A program made the position numbers and the translations under genes. The notes under the pieces are model-generated. The model saw nothing but the letters and a program-made list of their open reading frames with translations. It did no database searches and had not been told where the DNA came from. Source: Paralithodes platypus (taxonomy: Eukaryota; Arthropoda; Malacostraca; Decapoda; Lithodidae). From it: a DNA stretch of 64,000 nucleotides. Location: NCBI GenBank assembly GCA_032716605.1, contig CM064502.1:37634895-37698894 (forward strand), in the 5' to 3' direction. This document shows, piece after piece, positions 1 through 8,343 of this stretch. Within the stretch, counting starts at the first letter, position 1. Every line of letters begins with the position of its first letter.

Positions 1-135
1 GTTTTTTTTTAGTTTCCAAGTTTCTGATCCATAGATCATTGGTTGGTAACACACAATGGTTATAAATTTTACGCTTAAGGCCATTGGTAAAGTACATTTC
101 ATCATGATTCTGTACTTGCCGAATGCTTCCCCATC
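1..135 (-). pseudogene. LINE reverse-transcriptase C-terminal scrap
   Basis: Read on the minus strand, this edge of the window gives a peptide containing LPMAL, then a short gap, then IYGSETWKLKK. The LP..LK / YGSETW signature is typical of the region after the RT domain in RTE-like and related non-LTR retrotransposons. The copy runs off the left edge of the window and is short and diverged. The related LINE-E and LINE-N copies elsewhere carry the same YGxExW motif. No open frame of useful length remains. Confidence 0.5.
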
Positions 136-354
136 CTAGAGTGATTCACCTTACTATTTAATGTTCATTTGTGCCCCCCCCCCCTTTGTTAGTTTCCTTA
201 CCTTTGTCCAAGATTATTCTTACTTCGTTTAGAATTTTCGTTATCAATCATAATTATGCTGATATAATACTTATCGGTTCAGTAGTAATTTATCGAGCGG
301 CCTTCCCTAGGGTTTATGCCCATTAATTACTATTTCCTTTCACCTATGTCATAG

Positions 355-530
355 CCTATGATAGCGCAGTTGGAAAAGTGTGTTATATATGCTTATATTG
401 ATATGCAGGATTCGAAACTGCATAATAAATCGTAGGCTTGTCCACCTTTCTTTAACTGTCACCGTTCTGCGATGCATAAGTGTGTTGATTTTCGTTGTGA
501 GCATCCTGGTTTCGAATCCCCGGAACTGCC
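355..530 (+). repeat. Two tRNA-like Pol III promoter heads in tandem (SINE-like)
   Basis: The 12-mer TAGCGCAGTTGG at 362-373 fits the tRNA A-box consensus, and a degenerate B-box (GGATTCGAAAC) follows near 407-417. A second, better B-box (GGTTTCGAATCC) lies at 508-519 behind a weak A-box-like stretch near 470-480. Spacing fits tRNA-derived SINE heads, but no cloverleaf closes convincingly, so I do not call tRNA genes. No body or tail of a SINE could be delimited. Confidence 0.35.
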
Positions 531-604
531 ACATTGTTTTGTGAATTTCCATTATACGAGTTTAGGCGTAAGTTGGGTTGGTGGAGAGAACATAATAATG
601 TATT

Positions 605-892
605 ATAAACTTGTTATATACATTATATATACTGTATATATATATACAGTAATAGTATGTAACCGGGTCTGGATATATATACTGTATATATATATATATA
701 TATTATATATTATATATATATATATATATCTACCGTATCTATATATATATATAATGTATATATATATATATCTATATATATATATATAATATATTTAATT
801 AAAAATATAATATACTGTATACATATCATATGTACATGGATATATATCTATCTAACACAGTATATATATATATATAGATATCTATAGTAGTG
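605..892. repeat. TA-rich microsatellite
   Basis: The stretch is dominated by alternating TA with interruptions such as ACTGTATA. The long frame across 472-789 is an artefact of this array (repeated I-Y codons). It directly borders the 3' end of the minus-strand PLE copy, as TA arrays do at the other PLE 3' ends in this window. Confidence 0.9.
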
Positions 893-1131
893 AGTCCTCG
901 CCAGGTAATAGATTCTCTTTTAAACAGACGCGGTTAAAGGAAATCGCAGTTTCAGCATTTAGTACTTTATTTCAGCATTTATTGTTGTCCAGTTTTCAAT
1001 ATTTCTAACAATTTTCCTCTGGGGTTCAGAGATGAGGTACAACCAGGTTAGCAAAATTCATGGTGGATCCCAACCGTTTCACAAGTAAACATCTTGCATC
1101 TTCAGGGAATGGGCAGGTAATGATTAGAATA

Positions 1132-1646
1132 ACGGAACGGAAGTATATAGTAAAGTGAGGCAAGTAATCAAATTTACCCTAGTGAATACGACCTACGCCA
1201 ATGCCAATTTTACACTCCCGGTACCCATTTTAACGTATGGGTGGACGAGGCGAACACGAGAGAATGCCTGCCCAATGGCCACTGAGGCAATCCTGGTGGC
1301 TTAACCAAAGTTCTCAGTCTTGTGTGTTGATTGGTTGTAGGAAGCCACCAATCAGGCCCCTGAATTCATTTTAGCCACCATGAATCCCCAGGTACTCATT
1401 TTCGTCTGAGTGAGACGGAACTGACAGGAACTGGAGTTTGTTCAACACTCCTGGGCTACTTGAACCCTGGTGGCAAGCCAGGGAAATTTCACCCACACCC
1501 TAGGGCAACATCTGGTCAATGTCGGGTCCGGGTGCAATCACCCAACAGTGCGCGGTCACCCATCCAACCCCTACTGACCAGATCCCACGTTGCTTAACCT
1601 TCTGATCTATTGTCAGGGTTGCAAGCGTGTAGGCAGGGTTGCCACC
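1132..1646 (-). mobile_element. 5S-rRNA-derived SINE (SINE3-like), inserted in PLE copy 1
   Basis: The insert is flanked by a perfect 10-bp duplication, GATTAGAATA, at 1122-1131 and 1647-1656, and its removal restores collinearity with the PLE copies at 4600 and 62100. On the minus strand, about 1634 down to 1550 resembles 5S rRNA: it starts GCCTAC, then has GGTTAAGCAACG and TTGGATGGGTGACCGC, which match the internal A-box and C-box promoter region of animal 5S genes. The 5S similarity stops there, and about 400 bp of unrelated body follows. SINE3-type elements use a 5S promoter. This is a retroposon, not a 5S gene, because the 3' third of 5S is missing. Confidence 0.75.
1550..1634 (-). promoter_or_regulatory. 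5S-like internal Pol III promoter of the SINE
   Basis: This 85-nt part carries the 5S-like A-box (GGTTAAGCAACG) and C-box (GGATGGGTGACCGC) in 5S order and roughly 5S spacing. By family knowledge these bind TFIIIA/TFIIIC for Pol III transcription from inside the element. Activity here is inferred. Confidence 0.6.
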
Positions 1647-2935
1647 GATTAGAATATGGACAAAGCAACATATTTATTCAAAATTTGAGGATAAACAAGA
1701 ATAGGTAGGTGGGCGGAGCTACTGGGTGTGGGGTGGCTGTTCAGTGGGTGGAAGGCAGTCTAATTCGCGAGATGGGCACTAAATCTTATCGGTGGTTGGT
1801 TGTTTGGCTGTGGGTGGCTGTGATTGGTTGGTGTTGTCAGTATTGTGGCTGATCGCGGAAAGGTACGGGAGGGGGGCACAGGGCGATAGGAACGAGGGCA
1901 GTATGCCTGTAGCGCTTGCCTGAAGTAAGAGATTTGGAGAGGTCTTGGGTTTTGGTTTTTGATGCTGGGGTTGGAGCGTTTTGATATATAGAGCTTCTAA
2001 AATAGCTAGTTCTTCTGGGGTCTGATTCTTTGTCGAGTATGGTATTTTTGTTTGTCTAGGTCGGCGCGATTTTAGGCAAGATGGTGGGGGCCTTGATAGT
2101 GATCTTTTATAGCGCCAGAATTGAAAGTGGGAGGGTTAGTCGACGGGAAAGGCAGAATCTGTGTCATTCCAACATAGGATAGGGGTCCACATCCCCCAGA
2201 GGTGCAAATATGCTGGTATAAATCACATGATCGTCTTTCGGTTGGTTGGTGGAAATGGTGCGGTTACGGAAGGACAAGGGTTGGAGGTCGTAGGAGATTG
2301 GTAGTAAATAATGATTTTTATTTTATTGTCAGGGGTTTGGTGGGGAGGACGTTTTTGTGAATTATGTTCTTTCATAATGGATTCGTCTGTTGTGGTGTCG
2401 TAAGATATGTAGTTTCTGTAGAAAAATGTAATGTCATTGGCCGGGTTGGTGCTAGGGGGGTCTTGTTTGTACCATTTTTTCTAGGTGGTTGGTTGATGGC
2501 ATTGGTTACGTCCAGTGGGGTGGCATACCCATTGTTGACTAGGACCTGGGTGAGCCTTTCCAATTCATTGTGTGGTGTCATTCCAGGTGGTGCAATGGTT
2601 GAGGGCTCGCCTGACATAGGCGGCGATGGTGGACTGAGGGTATCGTTTTAGGGGCATTCACGTTTCACCCATTAAGACATTGGCCCTTTGGTGGTAGGTT
2701 TGGTGTACACCTTAGTTTTGCAGCCGTGGTCGTGGAGGGATCCAAGGAGGTCGAGGAAGGGTATATTGACCATCGGTGGTTTTCTTCGTATGTGAAGTTG
2801 AGTCCGGAGTCTGCCATGACGCAATCCTCCTGACGAAATAAAAAGGAAAGTCCAACACCACCATCACTGCTCTCAAACGCCAAAGCCGATGGCGTACACC
2901 CTGAAGAAACTCATCGGCGAATTCCACGCCAGGTT

Positions 2936-3652
2936 ATGCTTACGGTACTATCACAAAACCCACAAAACCCGGGAAATCCCCTCCGCCCCATCATATCACA
3001 GATCCCTACTGCTACCTACCAGACCGCCAATACCCTGAACAAACTCCTCACCCCTTTTGTTCCTCGGCAATACAACCTCAACTCTGCTTATGACTTCCTT
3101 GAAATTCTACGAGATGCCCCCCCTGCTAACGACCACATCATCGCCTCCCTCGACGTAGAGAGTTTGTTTACCAACGTGCCCGTTGACAAGACAATAGATT
3201 TTATCCTACGTCGAGTTTACCACTGCCCTAATACGACCCCCCTGATCATCCCGGAGAAGGCCCTGAAGACGCTCTTGGAACTATGTACCAAGGAGTCCCC
3301 TTTCCTCTGCCCCCGCGGGAATATGTACCAGCAAATCGACGGTGTAGCGATGGGAAGCCCCCTGGGGGTCCTGTTCGCCAATTTCTTCATGGGAACTATC
3401 GAAGAGGAACTCCTGGCTGCCCACCGGCCCACTGTCTACTGCAGGTACATCGATGATATCTTCGTGCGGGTGAAGGACCTGGGCGAACTCAGGGACCTCC
3501 AGCAGCGCTTCATGGCCGCCTCCGGACTCAACTTCACATACGAAGAAACCACCGATGGTCATCTACCCTTCCTCGACCTCCTTGTCTCCCTCCACGACCA
3601 CGGCTTCAAAACTACGGTGTACACCAAACCTACTAAATGGCCAATGTCTTAA
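2936..3652 (+). pseudogene. PLE reverse transcriptase fragment
   Basis: The 238-codon frame covers the core of a Penelope-type reverse transcriptase. Visible motifs are NPLRPIISQIPTATYQ (residues 13-28), SLDVESLFTNVP with the first catalytic Asp, the block VAMGSPLGVLFANFFMG, and CRYIDDIFV with the Asp pair of the active site, then HLPFLDLLV. PLE RTs are related to telomerase RT. The frame is lost near 3633, where AACAATGG of the sister copy is AAATGG here, so the link to the endonuclease is broken. Upstream, 2825-2935 encodes further RT sequence in shifted frames. The first ATG at 2936 is internal, not a true start. Confidence 0.85.
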
Positions 3653-3936
3653 TGGGGAAAGTGAATGCCCTAAACGATACCATCAGTCCACCATCGCCGC
3701 CTATGTCAGGAGAGCCCTTACCCATTACACCACCTGGAATGACACACACAATGAATTGGAAAGGCTCACCCAGGTCCTAGTCAAATGGGTATTCCAACAC
3801 TGACGTCACCAATGCCATCAACCACCACCTAGAAAAATGGTACAAACAAGACCCCCCTAGCACCAACCCGGCCAATGACATTACATTTTTCTACAGAAAC
3901 TACATATCTTCCGACCACACAACAGACGAATCCATT

Positions 3937-4572
3937 ATGAAAGAAATAATTCACAAAAACGTCCTCCCCACCAACCCTGACAATAAAATAAAACTCATTA
4001 TTTACTACAAATCTCCTAAGACCTCCAACCTTGTCCTCCGTAACCACCCCATTTCCACCAACCAACCGAAAGACGATCATGTGATATACCAGCATATTTG
4101 CACCTCTGGGGACTGTGGACCCCTATCCTATGTTGGAATGACACAGACTCGCCTTTCCCGTCGACTAACCCTCCACCTTCAATCTGGCGCTATAAAAGAT
4201 CACTATCAAGCCCCCCACCATCTTGCCCTAACTCGCGCCGACCTAGACAAACAAACTACCATACTCGACAAAGAATCAGACCCCAGAAGACTAGCTATTT
4301 TAGAAGCTCTATATATCCAAACGCTCAACCCCAGCATCAACAACCAAACACAAGACCTTCAAATTCTTCCTTCAGGCAAGCGCTACAGGCATACTGCCCT
4401 CGTTCCTCTCGCCCTGTGCCCCCCTCCCGTACCTTTCCGCGATCAGCACACTACTGACAACACCAACCAATCACAGCCACCCACAGCCAACAACCAACCA
4501 CCGATAAGATTTAGTGCCCGTCTCGCGAATAGACTGCCTTCCACCAATGAACAGCCACCCCACACCCAGTAG
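3937..4572 (+). pseudogene. PLE GIY-YIG endonuclease domain
   Basis: This 211-codon frame holds the C-terminal endonuclease of a Penelope-like element. The stretch HVIYQHIC, CGPLSYVGMTQTRLSRR, then LHLQSGAIKDHY is the GIY-YIG-type core of PLEs, with two Cys that may bind zinc; ILEALYIQTLNPSIN follows with the conserved Glu. The domain nicks the target so that the RT can prime on it. The last 70 residues are rich in Pro, Gln and Asn. It is separated from the RT by frameshifts at about 3633 and 3785, so it is a relic. The equivalent frame at 62168-63931 is intact across both domains. Confidence 0.82.
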
Positions 4573-4619
4573 CTCCGCCCACCTACCTATTCTTGATCCT
4601 CGAATTTTGTATAAATATG

Positions 4620-4826
4620 TTGCTTTGTCCTTATTCTAATCATTACCTGCCCATTCCCTGAAGATGCAAGATGTTTACTTGTGAAATGTTGGATCCACCA
4701 TGAATTTTGCTAACCTGTTGTACCTCATCTCTGAACCCCAGAGGAAAATTGTTAGAAATATTGAAAACTGTAACAATAAAATACTAAATGCTGAAACTGC
4801 TATTGCCTTTAACCTCGTCTGTTTAA
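4620..4826 (+). repeat. PLE terminal segment (pLTR-like) with conserved N-terminal peptide
   Basis: After the endonuclease stop the element continues into a segment that opens a new frame at 4700 (MNFANLLYLISEPQRK...). The same peptide, with many synonymous and conservative changes, is found at the ends of copies 1, 3 and 4. Penelope elements carry partial tandem repeats (pLTRs) that include the start of the ORF, so this is most likely the start of the protein repeated at the 3' end. The peptide ends KEN and then runs into a TA array. Confidence 0.65.
4655..4692 (+). ncRNA. Hammerhead-ribozyme-like core in PLE terminal repeat
   Basis: The conserved boxes CTGAAGA (4658-4664) and GAAA (4683-4686) are joined by a stem II candidate, GCAAG pairing with CTTGT around a 7-nt loop. 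GAAATGTT could form the short stem III and cleavage triplet GUU, and TCC before the first box can pair with GGA after it as stem I. A bulged T sits at the base of stem II. Hammerhead motifs are known in PLE terminal repeats. The same motif is present in copies 1 and 4. Assignment is by eye. Confidence 0.45.
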
Positions 4827-4827
4827 A

Positions 4828-4830
4828 AGA

Positions 4831-4880
<50 letters not shown>
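4828..4880. repeat. TA microsatellite between tail-to-tail PLE copies
   Basis: This pure TA array of about 50 bp is shared by the 3' end of the plus-strand copy 2 and the 3' end of the minus-strand copy 3, which belong to different PLE families. Confidence 0.9.
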
Positions 4881-4883
<3 letters not shown>

Positions 4884-5079
4884 AGTAAAGCCAGGTAATA
4901 CATTTTCTTTAATACATACGAGGTTGAAAGAAATGGCAATTTCTGCGTTGGAAATTTTATTATTCAAAGTTTCCAGGTCTCTGATGAGTTTTCGCTGGGT
5001 GGCAGGAAGTAGATGAAGGAGATGAGCAAAATTCATGGTGGTACAGGGTTACATAAATGTAAATGATGATACAGGATAT

Positions 5080-5116
5080 ACGACGCGTTTCACTGGACAA
5101 CCAGCATTATCAAGTA
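5080..5116 (-). ncRNA. Degenerate hammerhead-like motif of PLE copy 3
   Basis: On the minus strand TTGATAA is followed by a strong hairpin (CTGG-TTGT-CCAG) and then GAAACGCGTC. The hairpin plus GAAAC fits stem II and the second core box, and TAC before the first box can pair with GTA after GTC. The first box departs from CTGANGA at two positions, so this copy is probably inactive. Confidence 0.35.
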
Positions 5117-5544
5117 AGGAAGGAATGATATAAAAGGTAAACAGGAAGGGTATATATAGAGGGTGGAGGATGAGAGGAGGCGAAAAACAAGGCAAAAATC
5201 TACTATTGGTGGAAGGGGATTCTGGAAAAGAGAAAGGGGGAACCGCTTCACGCATGCGCACTGGATGCGGGATGGTGGTTGGTTGGTGGGGTCGAAGCTG
5301 ATTGGCTGCGTGTCGAGGGGCGTGGCCTAAGTTGTGTGGCGCCTGCGGAAGACGGAGCTGAAGGAGGTAGCGCGGGGGGCTGCATCAAGGGCACCGGGGG
5401 GCGAGGGGGGGTGTTAGGTCCTGTAGGAAAGTGCCTTTGGCAGAAGGAAGGATCTGAAGGTCCAGAGTTTGGTTGTTGATGTTGGGATGTAAGGCTTGGA
5501 TATATAAAGCTTCGAGTATAGGTAATCTCCTTGGGTCACTTTCT

Positions 5545-5748
5545 TTATCGAGTATGGTGGTGTGTTTCTCTAACTCGTTGCGTGAGGTGAGGGTGGTTAG
5601 GGGTGAGATAGTGGTCTTTGATGGCTCCAGCCTGAAGGTGAAGAGTTAGCCGACGTGAAAGACGAGTCTGCGTCATACCAATATAGGAATGAGGTCCACA
5701 GTCCTCATAATTACAGGTATGTTGGTAAATGACGTGATCGTCGGTCAT
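5545..5748 (-). pseudogene. PLE copy 3 GIY-YIG endonuclease part
   Basis: A 67-codon frame contains DDHVIYQHTC, CGPHSYIGMTQTRLSRR and LHLQAGAIKDHY, the same endonuclease core as in the other PLE family. It is separated by a frameshift near 5750-5810 from the upstream linker frame and by another from the C-terminal tail. The tail region 5260-5540 is GC-rich and no longer open. This is a broken gene. Confidence 0.75.
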
Positions 5749-5799
5749 CGGGCTCTTTATCTTGGTGGAGGCAGGTTTGTTGCGGAGAACGAGGTTGGA

Positions 5800-6226
5800 G
5801 GTCTTGGGGGATTTGTAAGTAAATGATTAATTTGATTTTGTTTTCCGGGTTGGTTGGGTGGACATGTTTGGAGATTATTTCTTTTAAGACGGCCTCGTCA
5901 TTTTTGTGTTCAGAGGACATGTAATTGCGGTAGAAGATCTTAATTTCATTGGGGGGGTCAATGTTGGGAGGGCTTTGGGTGTACCATTTTTCAAGATGGT
6001 GGTTGATGGTGCTGGAGATGTCGGAGTTGGAGTATCCGTTATTTACTAAAACTTGGGATAGTCTTTCTAGTTCCTGGTGGGTGTCGGCCCAGGTAGAGCA
6101 GTGCGTGAGGGCTCTCCTAACATAGGCGGAGATGGAGGATAGAAGAACGGCGGGGGCATTCACTATCGCCGTTGAGGCATTGTCCTGTGTTAGTTGGTTT
6201 AATGTAGACGGTGGTTTTGAACCCAT
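5800..6226 (-). pseudogene. PLE copy 3 RT-endonuclease linker
   Basis: The frame at 5711-6226 on the minus strand encodes the stretch between the RT and the endonuclease: AYVRRALTHCSTWADTH, LERLSQVLVNNGYS, INHHLEKWY and IFYRNYMSSEHK. These blocks are collinear with copies 2 and 4. The frame leaves homology near 5800 because of a frameshift, so the last 30 codons of the predicted frame are noise. Confidence 0.7.
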
Positions 6227-6240
6227 GGTCGTTCAGAGCT

Positions 6241-6293
6241 ACGAGGATGTCGAGGAAGGGGAGTTGTCAACTCCCCTTCCTCGACATCCTCGT
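6241..6293. repeat. 26-bp perfect palindrome at PLE copy 3 fold-back
   Basis: Left arm 6241-6266 and right arm 6268-6293 are exact reverse complements around a single T at 6267. The arms encode the LPFLDIL region of the PLE. This is the junction between the minus-strand element and the inverted terminal segment. Confidence 0.9.
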
Positions 6294-6475
6294 CGCGTCG
6301 TATATCCTGTATCATCATTTACATTTATGTAACCCTGTACCACCATGAATTTTGCTCATCTCCTTCATCTACTTCCTGCCACCCAGCGAAAACTCATCAG
6401 AGACCTGGAAACTTTGAATAATAAAATTTCCAACGCAGAAATTGCCATTTCTTTCAACCTCATATGTATTAAAGA
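6294..6475 (+). repeat. Inverted copy of PLE copy 3 terminal segment
   Basis: This is the reverse complement of about 4895-5085, including the peptide start MNFAHLLHLL. It begins at CGCGTCGTATATCC, which is exactly the sequence that follows GAAA of the hammerhead-like motif in copy 3. It ends at an A/TA-rich tract. Confidence 0.85.
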
Positions 6476-6556
6476 AAAAAAAAAAAATATATATATATAT
6501 AATATATATATATAGATATGTTCATACTGTATATATAAATGTATATATATAGAGTA
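6476..6556. repeat. A-rich and TA microsatellite
   Basis: An A-run is followed by TATA repeats with ACTGTATA interruptions. It borders the inverted PLE terminal segment. Confidence 0.85.
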
Positions 6557-6557
6557 T

Positions 6558-6790
6558 ATGTGGTTGAGTGGTCTTGCCACTGAATGAACTGGTAATCCAT
6601 TGGACCCAGGTTCGAATCCCGATATGTCAATTGGAAGATGTTATTGGGATGGAATTTGTGCTGTTCTTAGTAACAGTGCATTACCACAAAGCCCACCGAA
6701 ATGGTAAATCTATACCTTCATTGTTCCCTAATTAATTAAATAGCACTTTATGAATATTACCATATTCAAAATGTGCTACAGGGGGACAAT
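6558..6790 (+). repeat. tRNA-derived SINE candidate
   Basis: An A-box-like TGGTTGAGTGGTC (about 6560-6573) and a perfect-looking B-box GGTTCGAATCC (6609-6619) are spaced as in a tRNA with a variable arm. About 170 bp of unrelated sequence follows. No cloverleaf closes and no CCA or anticodon stem is convincing, so it is a SINE head and not a tRNA gene. The 3' limit is a guess. Confidence 0.5.
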
Positions 6791-6879
6791 GCCTAGTGAG
6801 TTAATTGTTCAATAGGTGACGTTCTGAAGGTGAGGGTCTGAGTCTAGTAGGTGAGACAGTGAAGCACTGGAGTGAGGCA

Positions 6880-7612
6880 GCTTCAGAGTTGGGGCTGCTT
6901 TGAGCCGTGGGTGTACAACCATGCATCCTGCGAAGCCAAGATGACAGGGGCTGGTTGCAGCTAAAAGTGGTTCACATGTCACCCGGAGAGGCTCCGATCT
7001 CGGCAGGCGGACATGCAGCGGACCCAAAGCCACAAGCCCACCCACCACACTTCCAGGCGCACCCTTCATATTAATCGTCCCCCCGGGCCAGGCGCCTGAT
7101 GGACTATTATCTAGTCCAACTTGCGCCCAACCCCTTCCCCCAAATGACCACGTGTTCACTCAACTATTCACAATCATTCTCCATTCATTCCTGTTTATTA
7201 CCACTTCCTTTGCCTGATCTATAGTCATTCCTCTATCATCCAAAGCTTGTCTTACACAGTCTCTCCATCTCAATGGGGGTCTTCCTGCCCTTTTATCTCC
7301 CCTTGTATCTGACTCACATATTCTCTTTGTAAGCCTTTCATCTCCCATTCGTTCAACATGACCATACCAGCTCAGCACCCTTCTGTCCACTCTGGCTGAC
7401 AAATGTTCCTGCTGCCCTACTCTCCTACGTATCTCTTCATTCCTCAATCCGTCTCTACGAGTAACTCCACACATACTCCTCAAGCAGCTCATCTCCATCA
7501 CATCCAGCTTTCTTCTCTCCTTTTTCTTCAGAGCCCATGTTTCAGCCCCATACATCACTGTTGGAGCAGCAATTCCTTGATAGATTGCACTTTTTACTTG
7601 GCGGAGCCTGTG
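6880..7612 (-). mobile_element. LINE-N 3' end (non-LTR retrotransposon, 5'-truncated)
   Basis: The minus strand holds the C-terminal coding part (stop near 7160) and a GC-rich 3' UTR reaching to about 6880. The UTR stretch with GGCGCCTGG and ATAGTCCATC (about 7045-7120) and the coding end recur at 19780-19982 and 27222-27335, which defines the family. The upper boundary is near 7605-7612, where a different dispersed repeat begins. Confidence 0.75.
7160..7612 (-). pseudogene. LINE-N reverse transcriptase C-terminal region
   Basis: The frame runs from the repeat at 7645 to a stop at 7160. The LINE part shows VMYGAETWALKKKERRKLD, the block LRSMCGVTRRDGLRNEEIRRR, then LSWYGHVERMGDERLTKR and GRPPLRWRDCVRQALDDRG. 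This is the thumb/C-terminal region that follows the RT domain in RTE-like LINEs, where a zinc-finger-like or DNA-binding role is presumed. The RT catalytic part is missing through 5' truncation. The first 10 or so codons belong to the neighbouring repeat. No intact gene. Confidence 0.75.
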
Positions 7613-7700
7613 GGAGCTTGGATATAGGCTGAACAGTGTTGCCAAGGTCTTAGAGCAGTGCTCAAACGTCGTGGTACCGGGTACTGTCTGATACTGGTTA
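7605..7700. repeat. Dispersed repeat shared with 32336-32430
   Basis: The stretch AGCCTGT...GCTTGGATATA..GCTGA..AGTGTTGCCAA and AGAGCAGTGCTCAAACG, GTGGTACC.GG is found in the same orientation at 32336-32430. The two copies align over about 90 bp with scattered mismatches. Function and class are unknown. Confidence 0.7.
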
Positions 7701-8243
7701 ACGGTTTATGTATGTATATATACCGGTATATATATATCAGTGGCGTATGGTTGTTATAGTCACAGGGTGTGCTGAACCTCAATCTTGACTATAATTATTA
7801 CTGATACTACTTATAATAAATAGTAGGCCTATAGCCTAGCCTACTTTAAATGTAATTGTATATTTAGCCTATTCATGATAAAGGTTGATAATATAGCAAA
7901 GTAATTTTGAAAATAAACTGAATGATATAATTTTGATTACCTCTTAATTACTTATATAGCTTTATTCTTCTCTGAGATGAAAATTGTCAATGGCCGGAAG
8001 AAAAGCATAGGCCAACCATTAGTCATTCTGGTCGACATTTTCATATTGGGTTGATGAGAAATTATTATTATTATTATTATATGAGATGCCGAAGTCTCCA
8101 ACCAGAGTGCAGAAACACCATCAAGATCAATCCACACAAAACACCCGGAGGCACTGGAGAGAGACTATGGCAACTTAGGACAAAATAAAAACATACACTG
8201 TATACTGTACTGTACATATACACATATTAAACACAGATAACAT

Positions 8244-8343
8244 NNNNNNNNNNNNNNNNNNNNNNNNNNNNNNNNNNNNNNNNNNNNNNNNNNNNNNNNN
8301 NNNNNNNNNNNNNNNNNNNNNNNNNNNNNNNNNNNNNNNNNNN
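8244..8343. other. Assembly gap of 100 N
   Basis: Exactly 100 N, the usual placeholder for a gap of unknown size. Sequence on both sides (7700-8243, 8344-9000) shows no gene. Confidence 0.98.

Larger units (their letters stand above)
897..2815 (-). mobile_element. Penelope-like element copy 1 (decayed, 5'-truncated)
   Basis: On the minus strand this matches the same PLE family as the copies at 2816-4826 and 61886-63918. In sense order it holds the end of the reverse transcriptase (SGLNFTYEE near 2800), the linker, the GIY-YIG endonuclease region (near 2100-2230) and the 3' terminal segment with the conserved peptide start MNFA (near 1060). Many indels break the frame and no coding frame above about 95 codons survives. 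The 5' end is cut inside the RT domain, where it meets copy 2 head to head. A 515-bp SINE interrupts it at 1132-1646. Its 3' end abuts the TA array. Confidence 0.85.
2816..4826 (+). mobile_element. Penelope-like element copy 2
   Basis: This plus-strand PLE starts head to head against copy 1 and ends at a TA array. Coding parts are the reverse transcriptase (RT, about 2825-3652), a linker (about 3655-3930) and the GIY-YIG endonuclease (3937-4572). The terminal segment (about 4620-4826) holds a hammerhead-like motif and a conserved N-terminal peptide. The start resembles the breakpoint of the palindromic pair at 63919: both begin around CGCAA-CCT-CTGACG, upstream of the TNTT/TTIT-AIN stretch. 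The N-terminal part of a full PLE protein is missing. Two 2-bp deletions and several early indels make it non-coding as a whole. Confidence 0.88.
4881..6266 (-). mobile_element. Penelope-like element copy 3 (second family)
   Basis: This minus-strand PLE is diverged from copies 1, 2 and 4 at DNA level but similar in protein. Sense order is the end of the RT region (LPFLDIL near 6255), the linker with AYVRRALTHC, the GIY-YIG endonuclease and a terminal segment with the peptide MNFAHLLHLLPATQRK. The 5' end is cut within the RT and folds back: 6241-6266 is repeated inverted at 6268-6293, followed by an inverted copy of its own terminal segment (6294-6475). The element is therefore flanked by inverted, not direct, copies of the terminal segment. 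Confidence 0.82.

Noticed and set aside
472..789. 105-codon open frame
   Set aside because: It is mostly translated TA microsatellite (repeated I-Y-I-Y), with no conserved start or motif.
1550..1634. 5S rRNA gene
   Set aside because: Only the first two thirds of 5S are present, with indels, and it is inside an insert with a target duplication. It is a SINE head.
6558..6625. tRNA gene
   Set aside because: A- and B-box-like words are present but no acceptor or anticodon stem closes.
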